Below, in pieces: positions 7,833-15,681 of a stretch of 39,330 nt of DNA; within the stretch, counting starts at the first letter, position 1; every line of letters starts with the position of its first letter. Position numbers and translations under genes: made by a program. This stretch comes from Oscillospiraceae bacterium (GTDB lineage Bacteria; Bacillota; Clostridia; Oscillospirales; Oscillospiraceae). The stretch is taken from the NCBI GenBank assembly GCA_017436035.1, contig JAFSDV010000004.1:1-39330 (forward strand). The letters are read 5' to 3'. A model generated the notes under the pieces. The model made no database searches, was not told the origin of the DNA, and saw only the letters and a list, made by a program, of their open reading frames with translations.

Positions 7833-8738
7833 ATGGGATTTTTTGAAAAGATCAGGGCTGGGCTTACAAAGACAAGAGATGCGCTGAGCAATACCTTGGG
7901 CGGCGTGTTTTCCGGCTTTTCAGAGATCGATGAGGAGTTTTACGAGGAGCTGGAGGAATGTCTGATTCTTGCGGATCTTGGCGTGGAAACGGCGGTAAAG
8001 GCTGCCCAGCTGCTGCGCAAAAGGGTAAAGGAACAGCATTTGAAGTCGGCGGAGGAAGCCAAGAGCGCGCTGAAGGATATTCTTGTAGAAATGCTGGAGG
8101 TGGGGGATTCGGCGCTGAATCTGCAAACCAAACCTTCGGTCATTTTGGTGATCGGCGTCAACGGTGTGGGTAAGACCACCACCATCGGCAAGATCGCCAC
8201 CCGGCTGACCGGGGAAGGGAAGCGGGTGCTGCTGGTTGCGGGCGATACCTTCCGTGCCGCCGCGGCAGACCAGCTGGAGATCTGGGCGCAACGTTCCGGC
8301 GCGGCAATCGTCCGTCAGAACGAGGGCGCAGATCCGGCATCTGTGGTCTTTGACGGAATCCAGTCTGCCAAGGCGAAGGGCGCGGACGTGATCCTGATCG
8401 ATACAGCAGGACGTCTGCATAACAAGCAGAATCTGATGAATGAGCTGGGGAAGATCAGCCGGATCGTAAACCGGGAGCTGCCTCAGGCATCAAAGGAGGT
8501 TCTGCTGGTGCTGGACGGAACGACCGGGCAGAACGGACTGATCCAGGCGCGGGAATTTAAGCAGATCGCCGGTGTTACAGCGGTTGCCCTGACAAAGCTG
8601 GACGGTACAGCAAAGGGCGGTATCGTGATCGCGGTGGCGGACAGCCTGCAGATCCCTGTGAAATTTATCGGAGTAGGAGAAAAAGCAGAGGACCTGATGC
8701 CCTTTGCGGCGCGGGAGTTTGTGGAGGCACTTTTGTAA
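7833..8738 (+). CDS. ftsY: Signal recognition particle receptor FtsY
   Basis: A 301-residue SRP GTPase that docks ribosome-nascent chain-SRP complexes at the membrane for insertion of membrane proteins. An N-terminal helical part (1-95, with IDEEFYEELEECLILADLGVE typical of the N domain) precedes the G domain: P-loop GVNGVGKTT (108-116), DTFRAAAADQL (138-148), DTAGR (190-194) and TKLDGTAKGG (254-263), followed by the closing GVGEKAEDLMPF. It is the short FtsY form without a long acidic N-terminal domain, as usual in Firmicutes. It follows smc directly, a common arrangement. The RBS AGAGGT is modest, and the downstream pyrophosphatase gene starts one base after its stop, so translation is probably coupled. 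Confidence 0.97.
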   Translation: MGFFEKIRAGLTKTRDALSNTLGGVFSGFSEIDEEFYEELEECLILADLGVETAVKAAQLLRKRVKEQHLKSAEEAKSALKDILVEMLEVGDSALNLQTKPSVILVIGVNGVGKTTTIGKIATRLTGEGKRVLLVAGDTFRAAAADQLEIWAQRSGAAIVRQNEGADPASVVFDGIQSAKAKGADVILIDTAGRLHNKQNLMNELGKISRIVNRELPQASKEVLLVLDGTTGQNGLIQAREFKQIAGVTAVALTKLDGTAKGGIVIAVADSLQIPVKFIGVGEKAEDLMPFAAREFVEALL

Positions 8739-8739
8739 G

Positions 8740-9345
8740 ATGAAGGTTGTTTTAGCAAGTAAAAACAAGCACAAGCTGGTGGAAATCAGCAAGATCACTG
8801 AAAAATTCGGGATCGAACTGGTGCTCCAGTCTGAATTGGGTGTGGATATCGATGTAGAGGAAACGGGCAGCACCTTCGAGGAAAACTCCTTTTTGAAGGC
8901 GGATGCAGTTATGAAAGCTACCGGTTTGCCTGCCCTGGCAGACGATTCCGGTATCGCGGTAGATGCGTTGAACGGAGAACCGGGCATTTACTCCGCCCGT
9001 TATGGATTTGACGATTCTCTGGATGATTGGGGAAGATTGCTTCTGCTTTTGAAAAATACAGAGCATGTGCCCGACGGACAGCGTCAAGCCCAGTTTGTGT
9101 GTGTGATCACTATGGTGACACCGGACGGTCAGGTGATTCAGGCGCGGGGCGAAGTCCATGGGGAGCTGCTGCGGCAGCCGGCGGGAAGCGGCGGATTTGG
9201 TTATGATCCGATCTTCTGCTATCCGCCCTTTGGGAAAAGTCTTGCTGAGGTCAGCGCGGAGCAGAAGAATCAGGTTTCCCACAGAGCCAATGCACTGAAG
9301 CTGTTTTATGAGAAAATGAAGGAGGCAGGTTATGCTGACAAGTAA
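8740..9345 (+). CDS. rdgB: XTP/dITP diphosphatase (RdgB/HAM1 family)
   Basis: A 201-residue enzyme that removes non-canonical purine nucleotides (XTP, dITP, ITP) from the pool by cleaving them to monophosphate and pyrophosphate. Family marks are the N-terminal VLASKNKHKLVEI, FEENSFLKADA with the metal-binding acidic residues, ALADDSGIAVDAL (D68, D69), PGIYSARYG, and GSGGFGYDPIF with a following SHRANALK. The start is ATG 8740: it gives the family N terminus, has GGAGG at 8723-8727, and lies one base past the ftsY stop. An upstream TTG at 8704 would add residues with no family match. The 3' end overlaps the next gene by 14 bases. Confidence 0.95.
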   Translation: MKVVLASKNKHKLVEISKITEKFGIELVLQSELGVDIDVEETGSTFEENSFLKADAVMKATGLPALADDSGIAVDALNGEPGIYSARYGFDDSLDDWGRLLLLLKNTEHVPDGQRQAQFVCVITMVTPDGQVIQARGEVHGELLRQPAGSGGFGYDPIFCYPPFGKSLAEVSAEQKNQVSHRANALKLFYEKMKEAGYADK

Positions 9346-9802
9346 AGAGCGTGCCGAGCTGCGGGCGCAGGCAAATACACTGGAAACCACGCTCATGGTA
9401 GGCAAAAGCGGTGTGACGGATGCCGTGATCGCCGAGGCTGAGACCCAGCTGGAGGCCAGAGAGCTGGTCAAGGGAAAGGTGCTGGAGGGCGCGATGATGA
9501 CACCCCGGGAGGTCTGCGATGAGCTGTGTCAGGCTACCGGAGCAGATGGGGTTGCCGTAATTGGAACAAAGTTTGTAATCTACCGACTGAGCGAGAAGCT
9601 GCAGCAGCAGCGCAATCAGACCGGTCGCGCAAAGCGGAAGGAAACCCCAGCGGGCAAGGCAAATCCCGTTCGTAAGGGTGCGCAGGCACGGCGGCAGGCG
9701 GCAAAAAAGGTCCGGGAACAGAGAAATGAGTATTTTCGTCAGATGGCTATTGACCGGGCGATTGAGCGGGAGCGGGAGCGTCAGCTTCGGAATTCCGATT
9801 AA
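9332..9802 (+). CDS. YhbY-like RNA-binding protein with long basic tail
   Basis: 156 residues. The first ~95 form a CRS1/YhbY (CRM) RNA-binding domain: LTSKERAELRAQANTLETTLMVGKSGV, then VIAEAETQLEARELVKGKVL and VAVIGTKFVIYRLSE, ending in the usual strand. Stand-alone YhbY proteins are about 95-100 residues and associate with pre-50S ribosomal particles. Here about 60 more residues rich in R, K, Q and E follow (residues ~97-156), probably disordered and RNA-binding. The start has GAAGGAGG at 9318-9325, 6 bases before ATG, and overlaps the upstream gene. The yhbY-nadD-yqeK-rsfS order is widespread in Firmicutes; here nadD is missing between this gene and yqeK. Confidence 0.85.
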   Translation: MLTSKERAELRAQANTLETTLMVGKSGVTDAVIAEAETQLEARELVKGKVLEGAMMTPREVCDELCQATGADGVAVIGTKFVIYRLSEKLQQQRNQTGRAKRKETPAGKANPVRKGAQARRQAAKKVREQRNEYFRQMAIDRAIERERERQLRNSD

Positions 9803-9823
9803 ATCAGGGAAGGGGGACTATCT

Positions 9824-10495
9824 ATGGAGCGAACCGGTTTGAACTGCGCAGATCCTCAAACCGAAGTCAAAGCTGAAGACCTGCATCGGATGCAGGTGCT
9901 TTGCGGCGATGGAAGGAGGCAGGAGTATCGCGGGCTGTCTGAGAAGGATTTGGAACAGGCCGTCGTCAGCTTGCTGAAGCCAAACCGGGTCAGTCACGTT
10001 TTAGGCTGCCGGGATACGGCGGTGGCGTTGGCGCGCCGCTGGGGCGCGGATGAAACCGACGCGGCAAGAGCGGCGCTGCTCCATGATATTACAAAGGCCT
10101 TGGACGGACCTTTACAGTTGACCTTATGCCGGGAATATGGTATAGTTTTGGATGAGTTTTCCAGCCGGAATCCCAAAACCCTGCACGCTCTTACCGGCAG
10201 TCTGGCAGCAGAACGGATTTTTGGTGAAAACCGGGCGGTCGTAGATGCGATCCGGTGTCATACAACCGGAAAGGCGGATATGAATACGCTTGAAAAGATC
10301 ATTTATGTGGCAGACTATATTGAGCCCAACAGAAGCTTTGAGGGCGTGGAACAGCTGCGCCGCCTGGCTTTTGAGGATTTGGACGAGGTGCTGAGAATGG
10401 GGCTTCAGATGACCCTGGATATCCTGCGTCAGCAGGAACGGGAGATCTCTCCGGAGACCCGGGAGGCACTGGCATTTCTGAACAGAAGATCTTGA
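9824..10495 (+). CDS. yqeK: HD-domain hydrolase YqeK (Ap4A hydrolase type) with N-terminal extension
   Basis: A 223-residue HD-superfamily protein. YqeK enzymes cleave diadenosine tetraphosphate symmetrically into two ADP. The metal-binding set is visible: H58 (RVSHVLG), H87-D88 (LLHDITK), H121 (HALTGS), H146 (RCHTTGK) and D164 (IIYVADYIEPNR). The family's domain starts at about residue 42; the first ~40 residues (with GDGRRQEYRGL) match nothing I recognise. GGAAGGGGG at 9808-9816 supports ATG 9824; an in-frame ATG at codon 23 is possible but has no site. It sits between the yhbY-like gene and rsfS, which fits YqeK, although the NadD gene usually before it is absent. Confidence 0.88.
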   Translation: MERTGLNCADPQTEVKAEDLHRMQVLCGDGRRQEYRGLSEKDLEQAVVSLLKPNRVSHVLGCRDTAVALARRWGADETDAARAALLHDITKALDGPLQLTLCREYGIVLDEFSSRNPKTLHALTGSLAAERIFGENRAVVDAIRCHTTGKADMNTLEKIIYVADYIEPNRSFEGVEQLRRLAFEDLDEVLRMGLQMTLDILRQQEREISPETREALAFLNRRS

Positions 10496-10516
10496 TTTTC
10501 AGAAAGAAGGAATATT

Positions 10517-10879
10517 ATGTTAACTGCAAAAGAAGTGGCTTTCGAAGTAACAAAAGCTTTGGACAGCAAAAAAGGACAGGATATCAAGCTGCTGCGGATC
10601 AGCGATGTCAGCAGTCTTGCGGATTATTTTTTGATCTGTACCGGTACTTCCAATACCCATGTTAAAACCCTGTGCGACCATGCGGAGTATACCCTGGAGC
10701 AGCTGGGTGAGCCTATGCTGGGTCGTGAGGGTCATCGGGGCAACTCCTGGGAGCTGCTGGATTTCGGCTCGATCGTTGTCCATGTTTTTACGGAAGAGGC
10801 AAGAGAATTCTATTCTCTGGAGCGGCTGTGGGCAGACGCGGAGCAGGTGGATATCAGCCAGCTCATTATTGAAGAATAA
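10517..10879 (+). CDS. rsfS: Ribosome silencing factor RsfS
   Basis: A 120-residue RsfS/Iojap protein of usual size. It binds ribosomal protein uL14 on the 50S subunit and blocks joining with 30S when nutrients are scarce. Family marks are DIKLLRISDVSSLADYFLICTG (split here at residues 22-43), SNTHVKTLCDHAE, and the closing GREGHRGNSWELLDFG with IVVHVFTEEAREFYSLERLWADA. AAGAAGGA lies 6 bases before ATG. It is the normal downstream partner of yqeK and is followed by leuS after 39 bases. Confidence 0.96.
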   Translation: MLTAKEVAFEVTKALDSKKGQDIKLLRISDVSSLADYFLICTGTSNTHVKTLCDHAEYTLEQLGEPMLGREGHRGNSWELLDFGSIVVHVFTEEAREFYSLERLWADAEQVDISQLIIEE

Positions 10880-10918
10880 GAGCCGCCTGTGGCTGTGTAA
10901 GAAAAGAGGTAGTCAATC

Positions 10919-13342
10919 ATGAATTACGATTTTTCTGCCATTGAGGCAAAATGGCATCAATATTGGGAGGAACATGAGACCTTCCGTACAGATGTGTGGG
11001 ATTTTTCCAAGCCCAAATATTATGTGCTGGATATGTTCCCGTATCCCTCCGGTGTGGGTCTGCACGCGGGTCATCCCGAGGGCTACACGGCAACGGATAT
11101 TATGTCCCGTATGAAGCGGATGCAGGGTTACAATGTGCTGCACCCTATGGGCTATGATTCCTTCGGTCTGCCTGCGGAGCAGTATGCCGTAAGCACCGGA
11201 AATCACCCCAACGGCTTTACTCAGGAGAATATTAAAACATTTTCCGGTCAGCTGAAGGAGCTGGGCTTTGACTATGACTGGTCCAAGGTGATCGCAACCT
11301 CCGATCCGTCTTTTTATAAGTGGACACAGTGGATCTTTAAGAAGCTTTACGAGGCGGGCTATGCCAAGCGGGTAGAAATGCCGGTGAACTGGTGCGAGGA
11401 GCTGGGCACGGTGCTGTCCAACGACGAGGTTATCGACGGCAAGTCCGAGCGTGGCGGCTATCCTGTTGTCAAGAAAAATATGATGCAGTGGGTGATCGAT
11501 CAGCCGGCTTTTGCTGAGAAGCTGCTGGAGGGTTTGGAGGAGATCGATTGGCCGGAATCCACCAAGGAGATCCAGCGCAACTGGATCGGCAAGAGCACCG
11601 GCGTGGAAGTGGACTTCAAGCTGGTGGGCGGCGGCGCGTTTTCGATCTATACCACTTGCATTGAAACCATTTACGGCATTACCTTTATGGTTTTGGCGCC
11701 GGACGGCAAGATCGTGCAGGAGCTGATGGACCGGGTACAGAATAAAGAAGAGGTCCTTGCGTACATCGATGAAGCTGTGAAAAAGAGCGATATGGACCGC
11801 ACACAGCTCAATAAGACAAAATCCGGCTGCCCCCTCAAGGGCGTGTATGCCATCAACCCGGTCAACGGCAAGGAAGTGCCGGTGTTTATCGGTGACTTTG
11901 TTCTTGCAAGCTACGGCACCGGCGCGGTCATGGCTGTGCCCAGCCACGATCAGCGTGATTTTGAATACGCGCAGGTGCATGGCATCCCCATGATTCAGGT
12001 TATTGAGGGGCGGGATGTATCTGAGTGCGCCTTTGAAAAGCAGGACTATTTGGGTAAGGGCTGCAAGCTTTGCAACTCTGAGGAGTTTACCGGACTGACG
12101 GTTGAGGAGGCAAAGGAAGCCATTACCTGTAAGCTGGAACAGGCCGGCGTTGCAAGAAGAAAGAACAACTATCATTTCCGGGAGTGGATCTTTGCCCGTC
12201 AGCGCTACTGGGGTGAGCCCGTTCCCTGTGTGTATACCGAAGACGGAAAGACCGTGTTCCTGCCCGATGAGGAGCTCCCGCTGGTTTTGCCTGAGCTGGA
12301 GGACTATAAGGGACGCAACGGTCAAGCGCCTCTGGAGAACGCGACCCAGTGGAAGCAGTACGATCAAAATGGTATCAAGGGTGTTCGGGAAACCTCTACA
12401 ATGCCCGGCTCTGCAGGCTCTTCCTGGTACTATATGCGGTACATCGACCCCGAAAACGATCAGGTCTTCTGTGATCCGGAGCTGCTGAAGCACTGGATGC
12501 CTGTGGACCTGTATGTGGGCGGTCCGGAGCATGCGGTAGGACATCTGATCTATTCGAGAATTTGGAACCGGTTCCTGTACGATCAGGGGCTGTCTCCGGT
12601 AAAAGAGCCTTTCAAGAAGCTGGTGCATCAAGGTATGATCCTTGGTGAGAACGGCATCAAAATGGGCAAGCGCTTCCCGGAATTCGTGGTCAATCCCAGT
12701 GATGTGGTTCGGGAGTACGGCGCAGATACGCTGCGGCTGTACGAAATGTTTATGGGTCCGCTGGAGGTATCCAAGCCTTGGAGCACTGCGGCGGTTGCGG
12801 GCGCGAAGAAGTTTATCAACCGGGTATGGAACTTCTTTACCGAGCCGGCTAATATCACCGATTCCGATGACGGTAAGCTGACAAAGGTCTATCACCAAAC
12901 GGTGAAAAAGGTCACGTCCGACTTTGAAGTGCTGGGCTTCAATACTGCGATCGCTCAGATGATGGTTTTTGTGAACGAGGTCTATAAAAACGGTACTTGC
13001 CCCAGAGAATATGCAGAAGGCTTCATTAAAATGATCTCCTGCATCATTCCCCACGTAGGTGAGGAGATCTGGCAGGTTCTGGGTCATGAGAATACCATCG
13101 CTTTTGAAAGCTGGCCCACATACAGCGAGGAAAAATGCAAGGATTCTGAGGTCACGATGGCTGTGCAGGTCAACGGTAAGATGCGTGGTACTGTGGCAAT
13201 GGACGCAGATTTGGATAACGATGCGGTGATTGCCAATGTGCTGGCGGATGAGAAGATTGCAAAGTTTTTGGAGAAACAGGGCGGTTCTATCATCAAAACC
13301 ATCGTTGTTAAGAACAAGCTGGTAAACCTGATTGTAAAATAA
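10919..13342 (+). CDS. leuS: Leucyl-tRNA synthetase
   Basis: An 807-residue class Ia aminoacyl-tRNA synthetase that charges tRNA-Leu. The HIGH-type motif is HAGH at 49-52 in FPYPSGVGLHAGHPEGY. The CP1 editing domain is present, with GTGAVMAVPSHDQRDFEYA. WIFARQRYWGEPVPC and TMPGSAGSSWYYMRYIDP mark the catalytic core. The KMSKS loop reads KMGKR (581-585) and continues FPEFVVNPSD, an atypical form of this signature. The anticodon-binding domain and a C-terminal domain ending in VVKNKLVNLIVK are complete. AAGAGG lies 9 bases before ATG. It is the last gene of the smc run. There is no room for a T-box leader in the 39-base gap upstream. Confidence 0.97.
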   Translation: MNYDFSAIEAKWHQYWEEHETFRTDVWDFSKPKYYVLDMFPYPSGVGLHAGHPEGYTATDIMSRMKRMQGYNVLHPMGYDSFGLPAEQYAVSTGNHPNGFTQENIKTFSGQLKELGFDYDWSKVIATSDPSFYKWTQWIFKKLYEAGYAKRVEMPVNWCEELGTVLSNDEVIDGKSERGGYPVVKKNMMQWVIDQPAFAEKLLEGLEEIDWPESTKEIQRNWIGKSTGVEVDFKLVGGGAFSIYTTCIETIYGITFMVLAPDGKIVQELMDRVQNKEEVLAYIDEAVKKSDMDRTQLNKTKSGCPLKGVYAINPVNGKEVPVFIGDFVLASYGTGAVMAVPSHDQRDFEYAQVHGIPMIQVIEGRDVSECAFEKQDYLGKGCKLCNSEEFTGLTVEEAKEAITCKLEQAGVARRKNNYHFREWIFARQRYWGEPVPCVYTEDGKTVFLPDEELPLVLPELEDYKGRNGQAPLENATQWKQYDQNGIKGVRETSTMPGSAGSSWYYMRYIDPENDQVFCDPELLKHWMPVDLYVGGPEHAVGHLIYSRIWNRFLYDQGLSPVKEPFKKLVHQGMILGENGIKMGKRFPEFVVNPSDVVREYGADTLRLYEMFMGPLEVSKPWSTAAVAGAKKFINRVWNFFTEPANITDSDDGKLTKVYHQTVKKVTSDFEVLGFNTAIAQMMVFVNEVYKNGTCPREYAEGFIKMISCIIPHVGEEIWQVLGHENTIAFESWPTYSEEKCKDSEVTMAVQVNGKMRGTVAMDADLDNDAVIANVLADEKIAKFLEKQGGSIIKTIVVKNKLVNLIVK

Positions 13343-13348
13343 GAATAT

Positions 13349-13375
13349 GGACCGGGTGCACGTAGCTCCCGGTCC
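13349..13375 (+). terminator. Terminator-like hairpin after leuS
   Basis: GGACCGGG and CCCGGTCC pair perfectly around an 11-base loop, 6 bases after the leuS stop, followed by GTGTTGTATG. The T content is low for a strong intrinsic terminator, but the position suits an operon end. Confidence 0.6.
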
Positions 13376-13426
13376 GTGTTGTATGCGGATTTGGATTAAA
13401 TCTGTCAAAAATGGGGAAAATCTATC

Positions 13427-13455
13427 TTGACAATGTGGCTGTAATAGCGTATAAT
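13427..13455 (+). promoter_or_regulatory. Consensus promoter of rpsU
   Basis: Exact TTGACA (13427-13432) and exact TATAAT (13450-13455) are separated by 17 bases, a perfect sigma-A promoter. It leaves a leader of about 60 bases before rpsU. Confidence 0.92.
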
Positions 13456-13522
13456 ATTGAAGCCGATATGGCCCTGAATGCATCCAGGAATTAGCCGGAT
13501 GCCATCGGAGGGAGGGAAAACA

Positions 13523-13705
13523 ATGTCTGAAATTCGCGTAAAGGAAAACGAATCTCTGGAGAGCGCACTGCGTCGTTTTAAGCGGAGCTGTGCCAAGGAG
13601 GGCGTTATTGCCGAGGTTAAGAAGCGCGAGCATTATGTCAGCCCCAGCCTGAAGCGCAAGCAGAAGTCTGAAGCTGCCCGGAAGAACAAGAGAAAGTTCT
13701 ATTAA
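13523..13705 (+). CDS. rpsU: Small ribosomal subunit protein bS21
   Basis: A 60-residue, very basic protein ([20 protein letters not shown]...) with the family's closing [17 protein letters not shown]. bS21 sits near the anti-Shine-Dalgarno end of 16S rRNA and helps mRNA base-pairing at initiation. ATG 13523 gives the family start and has GGAGGGAGG at 13507-13515; an upstream in-frame start at 13478 would add residues with no family match. It forms a single-gene unit between a perfect promoter and a strong terminator. Confidence 0.97.
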   Translation: MSEIRVKENESLESALRRFKRSCAKEGVIAEVKKREHYVSPSLKRKQKSEAARKNKRKFY

Positions 13706-13730
13706 TATCCCTCTTTGTTTATGCTCATAA

Positions 13731-13767
13731 AATCACCATAGATCGAACAGATCTATGGTGATTTTTT
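13731..13767. terminator. Bidirectional terminator between rpsU and the oxidoreductase gene
   Basis: The 14-base arms AATCACCATAGATC and GATCTATGGTGATT pair perfectly around GAACA. A T run follows on the + strand (13764-13767) and A-rich sequence precedes, so it can serve both convergent genes. Confidence 0.88.
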
Positions 13768-13773
13768 GCTTAT

Positions 13774-14841
13774 TCAGACTTGAAATTGGGGAACATCCTC
13801 CCATGTTCCGGTAGCAGAGGACCGATAGATGGTCAAAATCAGGTCGATAGCCCGCCGGGCATCCCGTGCAGGAGCGATCAGAGGGGTGTTATGGAGAATG
13901 CCGTCGATAAAATTGGATACAATGGCGTAATGGGCAGCCATATCAATATCCTCCGGCTTGTCTCCGTAGCTTTCGATCTTATCCGTCAGGCAAATGGGCT
14001 CCGTTTTCAACTCGTCATCAGAAAGACTTTTGTAAACCATAGCCTTGCCGTCAGCGTAGATCAGTGTGCCCTGCTCAAATTCTATGCGGATACGCTCGCA
14101 CTCGGAGTTGGTCTCCGGGAAGTGGGAGAGGGTCGTGCCCATCAGTGTGCCGTGGGCGCCATTGTCGAATTCCAGCAGAGCGCAGGCACTGTCCTCAGCT
14201 TCCATCGTTCTTGCCATGGTGTCGCATACGGCGCAAACCCGGTTTACGCCCCCTGCCAGATAGATCAGCGCGTCAATGCCGTGGCTGCCCTGATTCATCA
14301 GACAGCCGCCGCCGTCAGCGATGCTGCCCTTCCAGGTGGAGTTGGCATAATAGCTGGGGCTTCTGTAGCCCCGGTACTGAAATTCCACCATCAGCATCCT
14401 GCCTAAAGAGCCGGATTCAATAAGGGCTTTCGCTCTTTGCAGGTCGCTGCGGGTGCGATTGGGGAATACACAGCCAAGAAGCACACCGCTGCGCTCCGCA
14501 GCATCGATCATCGCAGTCATATCCTCAATATTGACCGCTAAAGGCTTCTCGCACAGCACGTGGATGCCTGCATTTGCAAAGGCAATGGAGATCTCGGCGT
14601 GAGAACCGCCGGGGGTGCATACAATTGCCAAGTCAATGTCGCCCCGGGCAATGACCTCCCTGTAGTCGTTTGTCACAAAAGGGATGCCGTATTTTTCAGC
14701 AAAAGCATCAGCCGCCGCTTTGTTTTTGCCGTATACCACTGCTGCCAGCTCCGCTCTGCCGTCCAGAAGAATACCTTCGGCATGACCGTGTCCGATCATA
14801 CCGCAGCCGATCAATGCTGCTTGAAGCTTTCCGTTTTTCAT
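13774..14841 (-). CDS. Gfo/Idh/MocA family oxidoreductase
   Basis: A 355-residue NAD(P)-dependent sugar or inositol dehydrogenase-like protein. The N-terminal Rossmann fold begins LIGCGMIGHGHAEG (residues ~10-23), and the CEKPLAV motif (K99) is the family's cofactor and catalytic Lys. The C-terminal beta-sheet domain carries GGGCLMNQGSHGIDALIYL with H187 and D190 in the catalytic positions. The substrate cannot be told from sequence; related proteins act on myo-inositol, amino sugars or other polyols. It is transcribed alone from a clear promoter at 14872-14900, with no sugar transporter or kinase nearby. Confidence 0.88.
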   Translation of the reverse strand: MKNGKLQAALIGCGMIGHGHAEGILLDGRAELAAVVYGKNKAAADAFAEKYGIPFVTNDYREVIARGDIDLAIVCTPGGSHAEISIAFANAGIHVLCEKPLAVNIEDMTAMIDAAERSGVLLGCVFPNRTRSDLQRAKALIESGSLGRMLMVEFQYRGYRSPSYYANSTWKGSIADGGGCLMNQGSHGIDALIYLAGGVNRVCAVCDTMARTMEAEDSACALLEFDNGAHGTLMGTTLSHFPETNSECERIRIEFEQGTLIYADGKAMVYKSLSDDELKTEPICLTDKIESYGDKPEDIDMAAHYAIVSNFIDGILHNTPLIAPARDARRAIDLILTIYRSSATGTWEDVPQFQV

Positions 14842-14871
14842 AATCCTACATTCCTTTCGTGGAGTGCATTT

Positions 14872-14900
14872 ATTGTATCACAGGAAAACCGGATTTTCAA
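14872..14900 (-). promoter_or_regulatory. Promoter of the Gfo/Idh/MocA gene
   Basis: On the minus strand TTGAAA (14895-14900) and TACAAT (14872-14877) are 17 bases apart. The -35 box touches the stop codon of the upstream gene at 14901. Confidence 0.75.
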
Positions 14901-15620
14901 TTATGTAAGCGTATTTGAAAAGGGAGAAAGTTCCTGATACAGACCGATGGCCTTGGTGATGCCCAGGGATTCTGCTTCCTGAAGGAGGTTGTTTAGATCG
15001 TCGGATGTGCGTTGGAGCAAAAAGTGTGCCTGATCCTGGGTGGTTTCGATTCGGTAGTGACAATGCAGGAGCGGGTCTGTAAAGGGATATGCAGTGGTTG
15101 GTTCGGAGGCGTCCGTAGATATACTGCACCCTTGAGCAGTCAGGGTTATCTGCCGCCTGTCCAAGGCAGCTTCCAGCCACAGCTCCCGGTCCTGCCAAGG
15201 CGCGATATAGTCCCGGAGCAAACAGTTCAAAGGCGGGGGCGGCAAAAAAACCGGACAGGAGAGCTGTTGACTGTAATCCGGGCTGACAGCCACCGGGCAA
15301 GGAGCATGATGGACGATTGCCTGGGCAATTTTTGAAGTCTCCGAACAGCCGGGACGCTGAAAGTCCAAAAGGATCCCGCAGGCGCTGTGTTCTTCAACAC
15401 ACCGGCTTAGCTGCTGAGCGATCAGATCCGGATCGTGACCATGCGCGGGGGTGCGGTCATTCAGAATCAAAACAGAGCCTTCGGGCAGTGCCGGGGGGAA
15501 GTTTGAAAGCCCTGTACTGTAAGGAGAAAAGTGATATGCCATATACCCACAGTAGGGCGGCAGCTCCGACGCGCAGAATAGCTCAGCGGCTGTCATGGCA
15601 AGATATAAGGGTAAAGCCAT
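14901..15620 (-). CDS. Hypothetical protein, no recognised family
   Basis: I do not recognise this 239-residue protein. Its segments alternate strand and helix, for example SVLILNDRTPAHGHDPDLI, CGILLDFQRPG and CPVAVSPDYSQ, which could be a partial TIM-barrel or other alpha/beta fold; LLDFQRP resembles the strand ends that carry acidic residues in glycoside hydrolase-like barrels, but this is weak. No signal peptide is clear; the first ~20 residues (ALPLYLAMTAAELFCAS) are hydrophobic but not a typical export signal. Codon use resembles the neighbours. The start is ATG 15620, preferred over TTG 15626 because AAAGGAGG lies about 9 bases before it. It is divergent from the yqeG-type gene and upstream of, but probably not co-transcribed with, the oxidoreductase. 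Confidence 0.7.
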   Translation of the reverse strand: MALPLYLAMTAAELFCASELPPYCGYMAYHFSPYSTGLSNFPPALPEGSVLILNDRTPAHGHDPDLIAQQLSRCVEEHSACGILLDFQRPGCSETSKIAQAIVHHAPCPVAVSPDYSQQLSCPVFLPPPPLNCLLRDYIAPWQDRELWLEAALDRRQITLTAQGCSISTDASEPTTAYPFTDPLLHCHYRIETTQDQAHFLLQRTSDDLNNLLQEAESLGITKAIGLYQELSPFSNTLT

Positions 15621-15648
15621 AGACAAATCCCTCCTTTCGTGTTATAAT
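15620..15648 (+). promoter_or_regulatory. Promoter of the yqeG-pepP pair
   Basis: TAGACA (15620-15625) and exact TATAAT (15643-15648) are 17 bases apart, 33 bases before the yqeG start. The -35 box overlaps the start codon of the divergent gene at 15620, so the two units probably interfere with each other. Confidence 0.75.
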
Positions 15649-15681
15649 CCTTTTATACTTTATGAAAGCAGGAATAGGATT

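Noticed and set aside
10880-10918. T-box leader expected before leuS
   Set aside because: The 39-base gap after rsfS is too short for a T-box, and no conserved T-box core is seen.
10913-13633. 906-residue open frame on the minus strand
   Set aside because: It is antisense to leuS and rpsU, reads as low-complexity His/Leu/Arg-rich sequence with no domain, and has no ribosome binding site. It is a shadow of the coding bias on the + strand.
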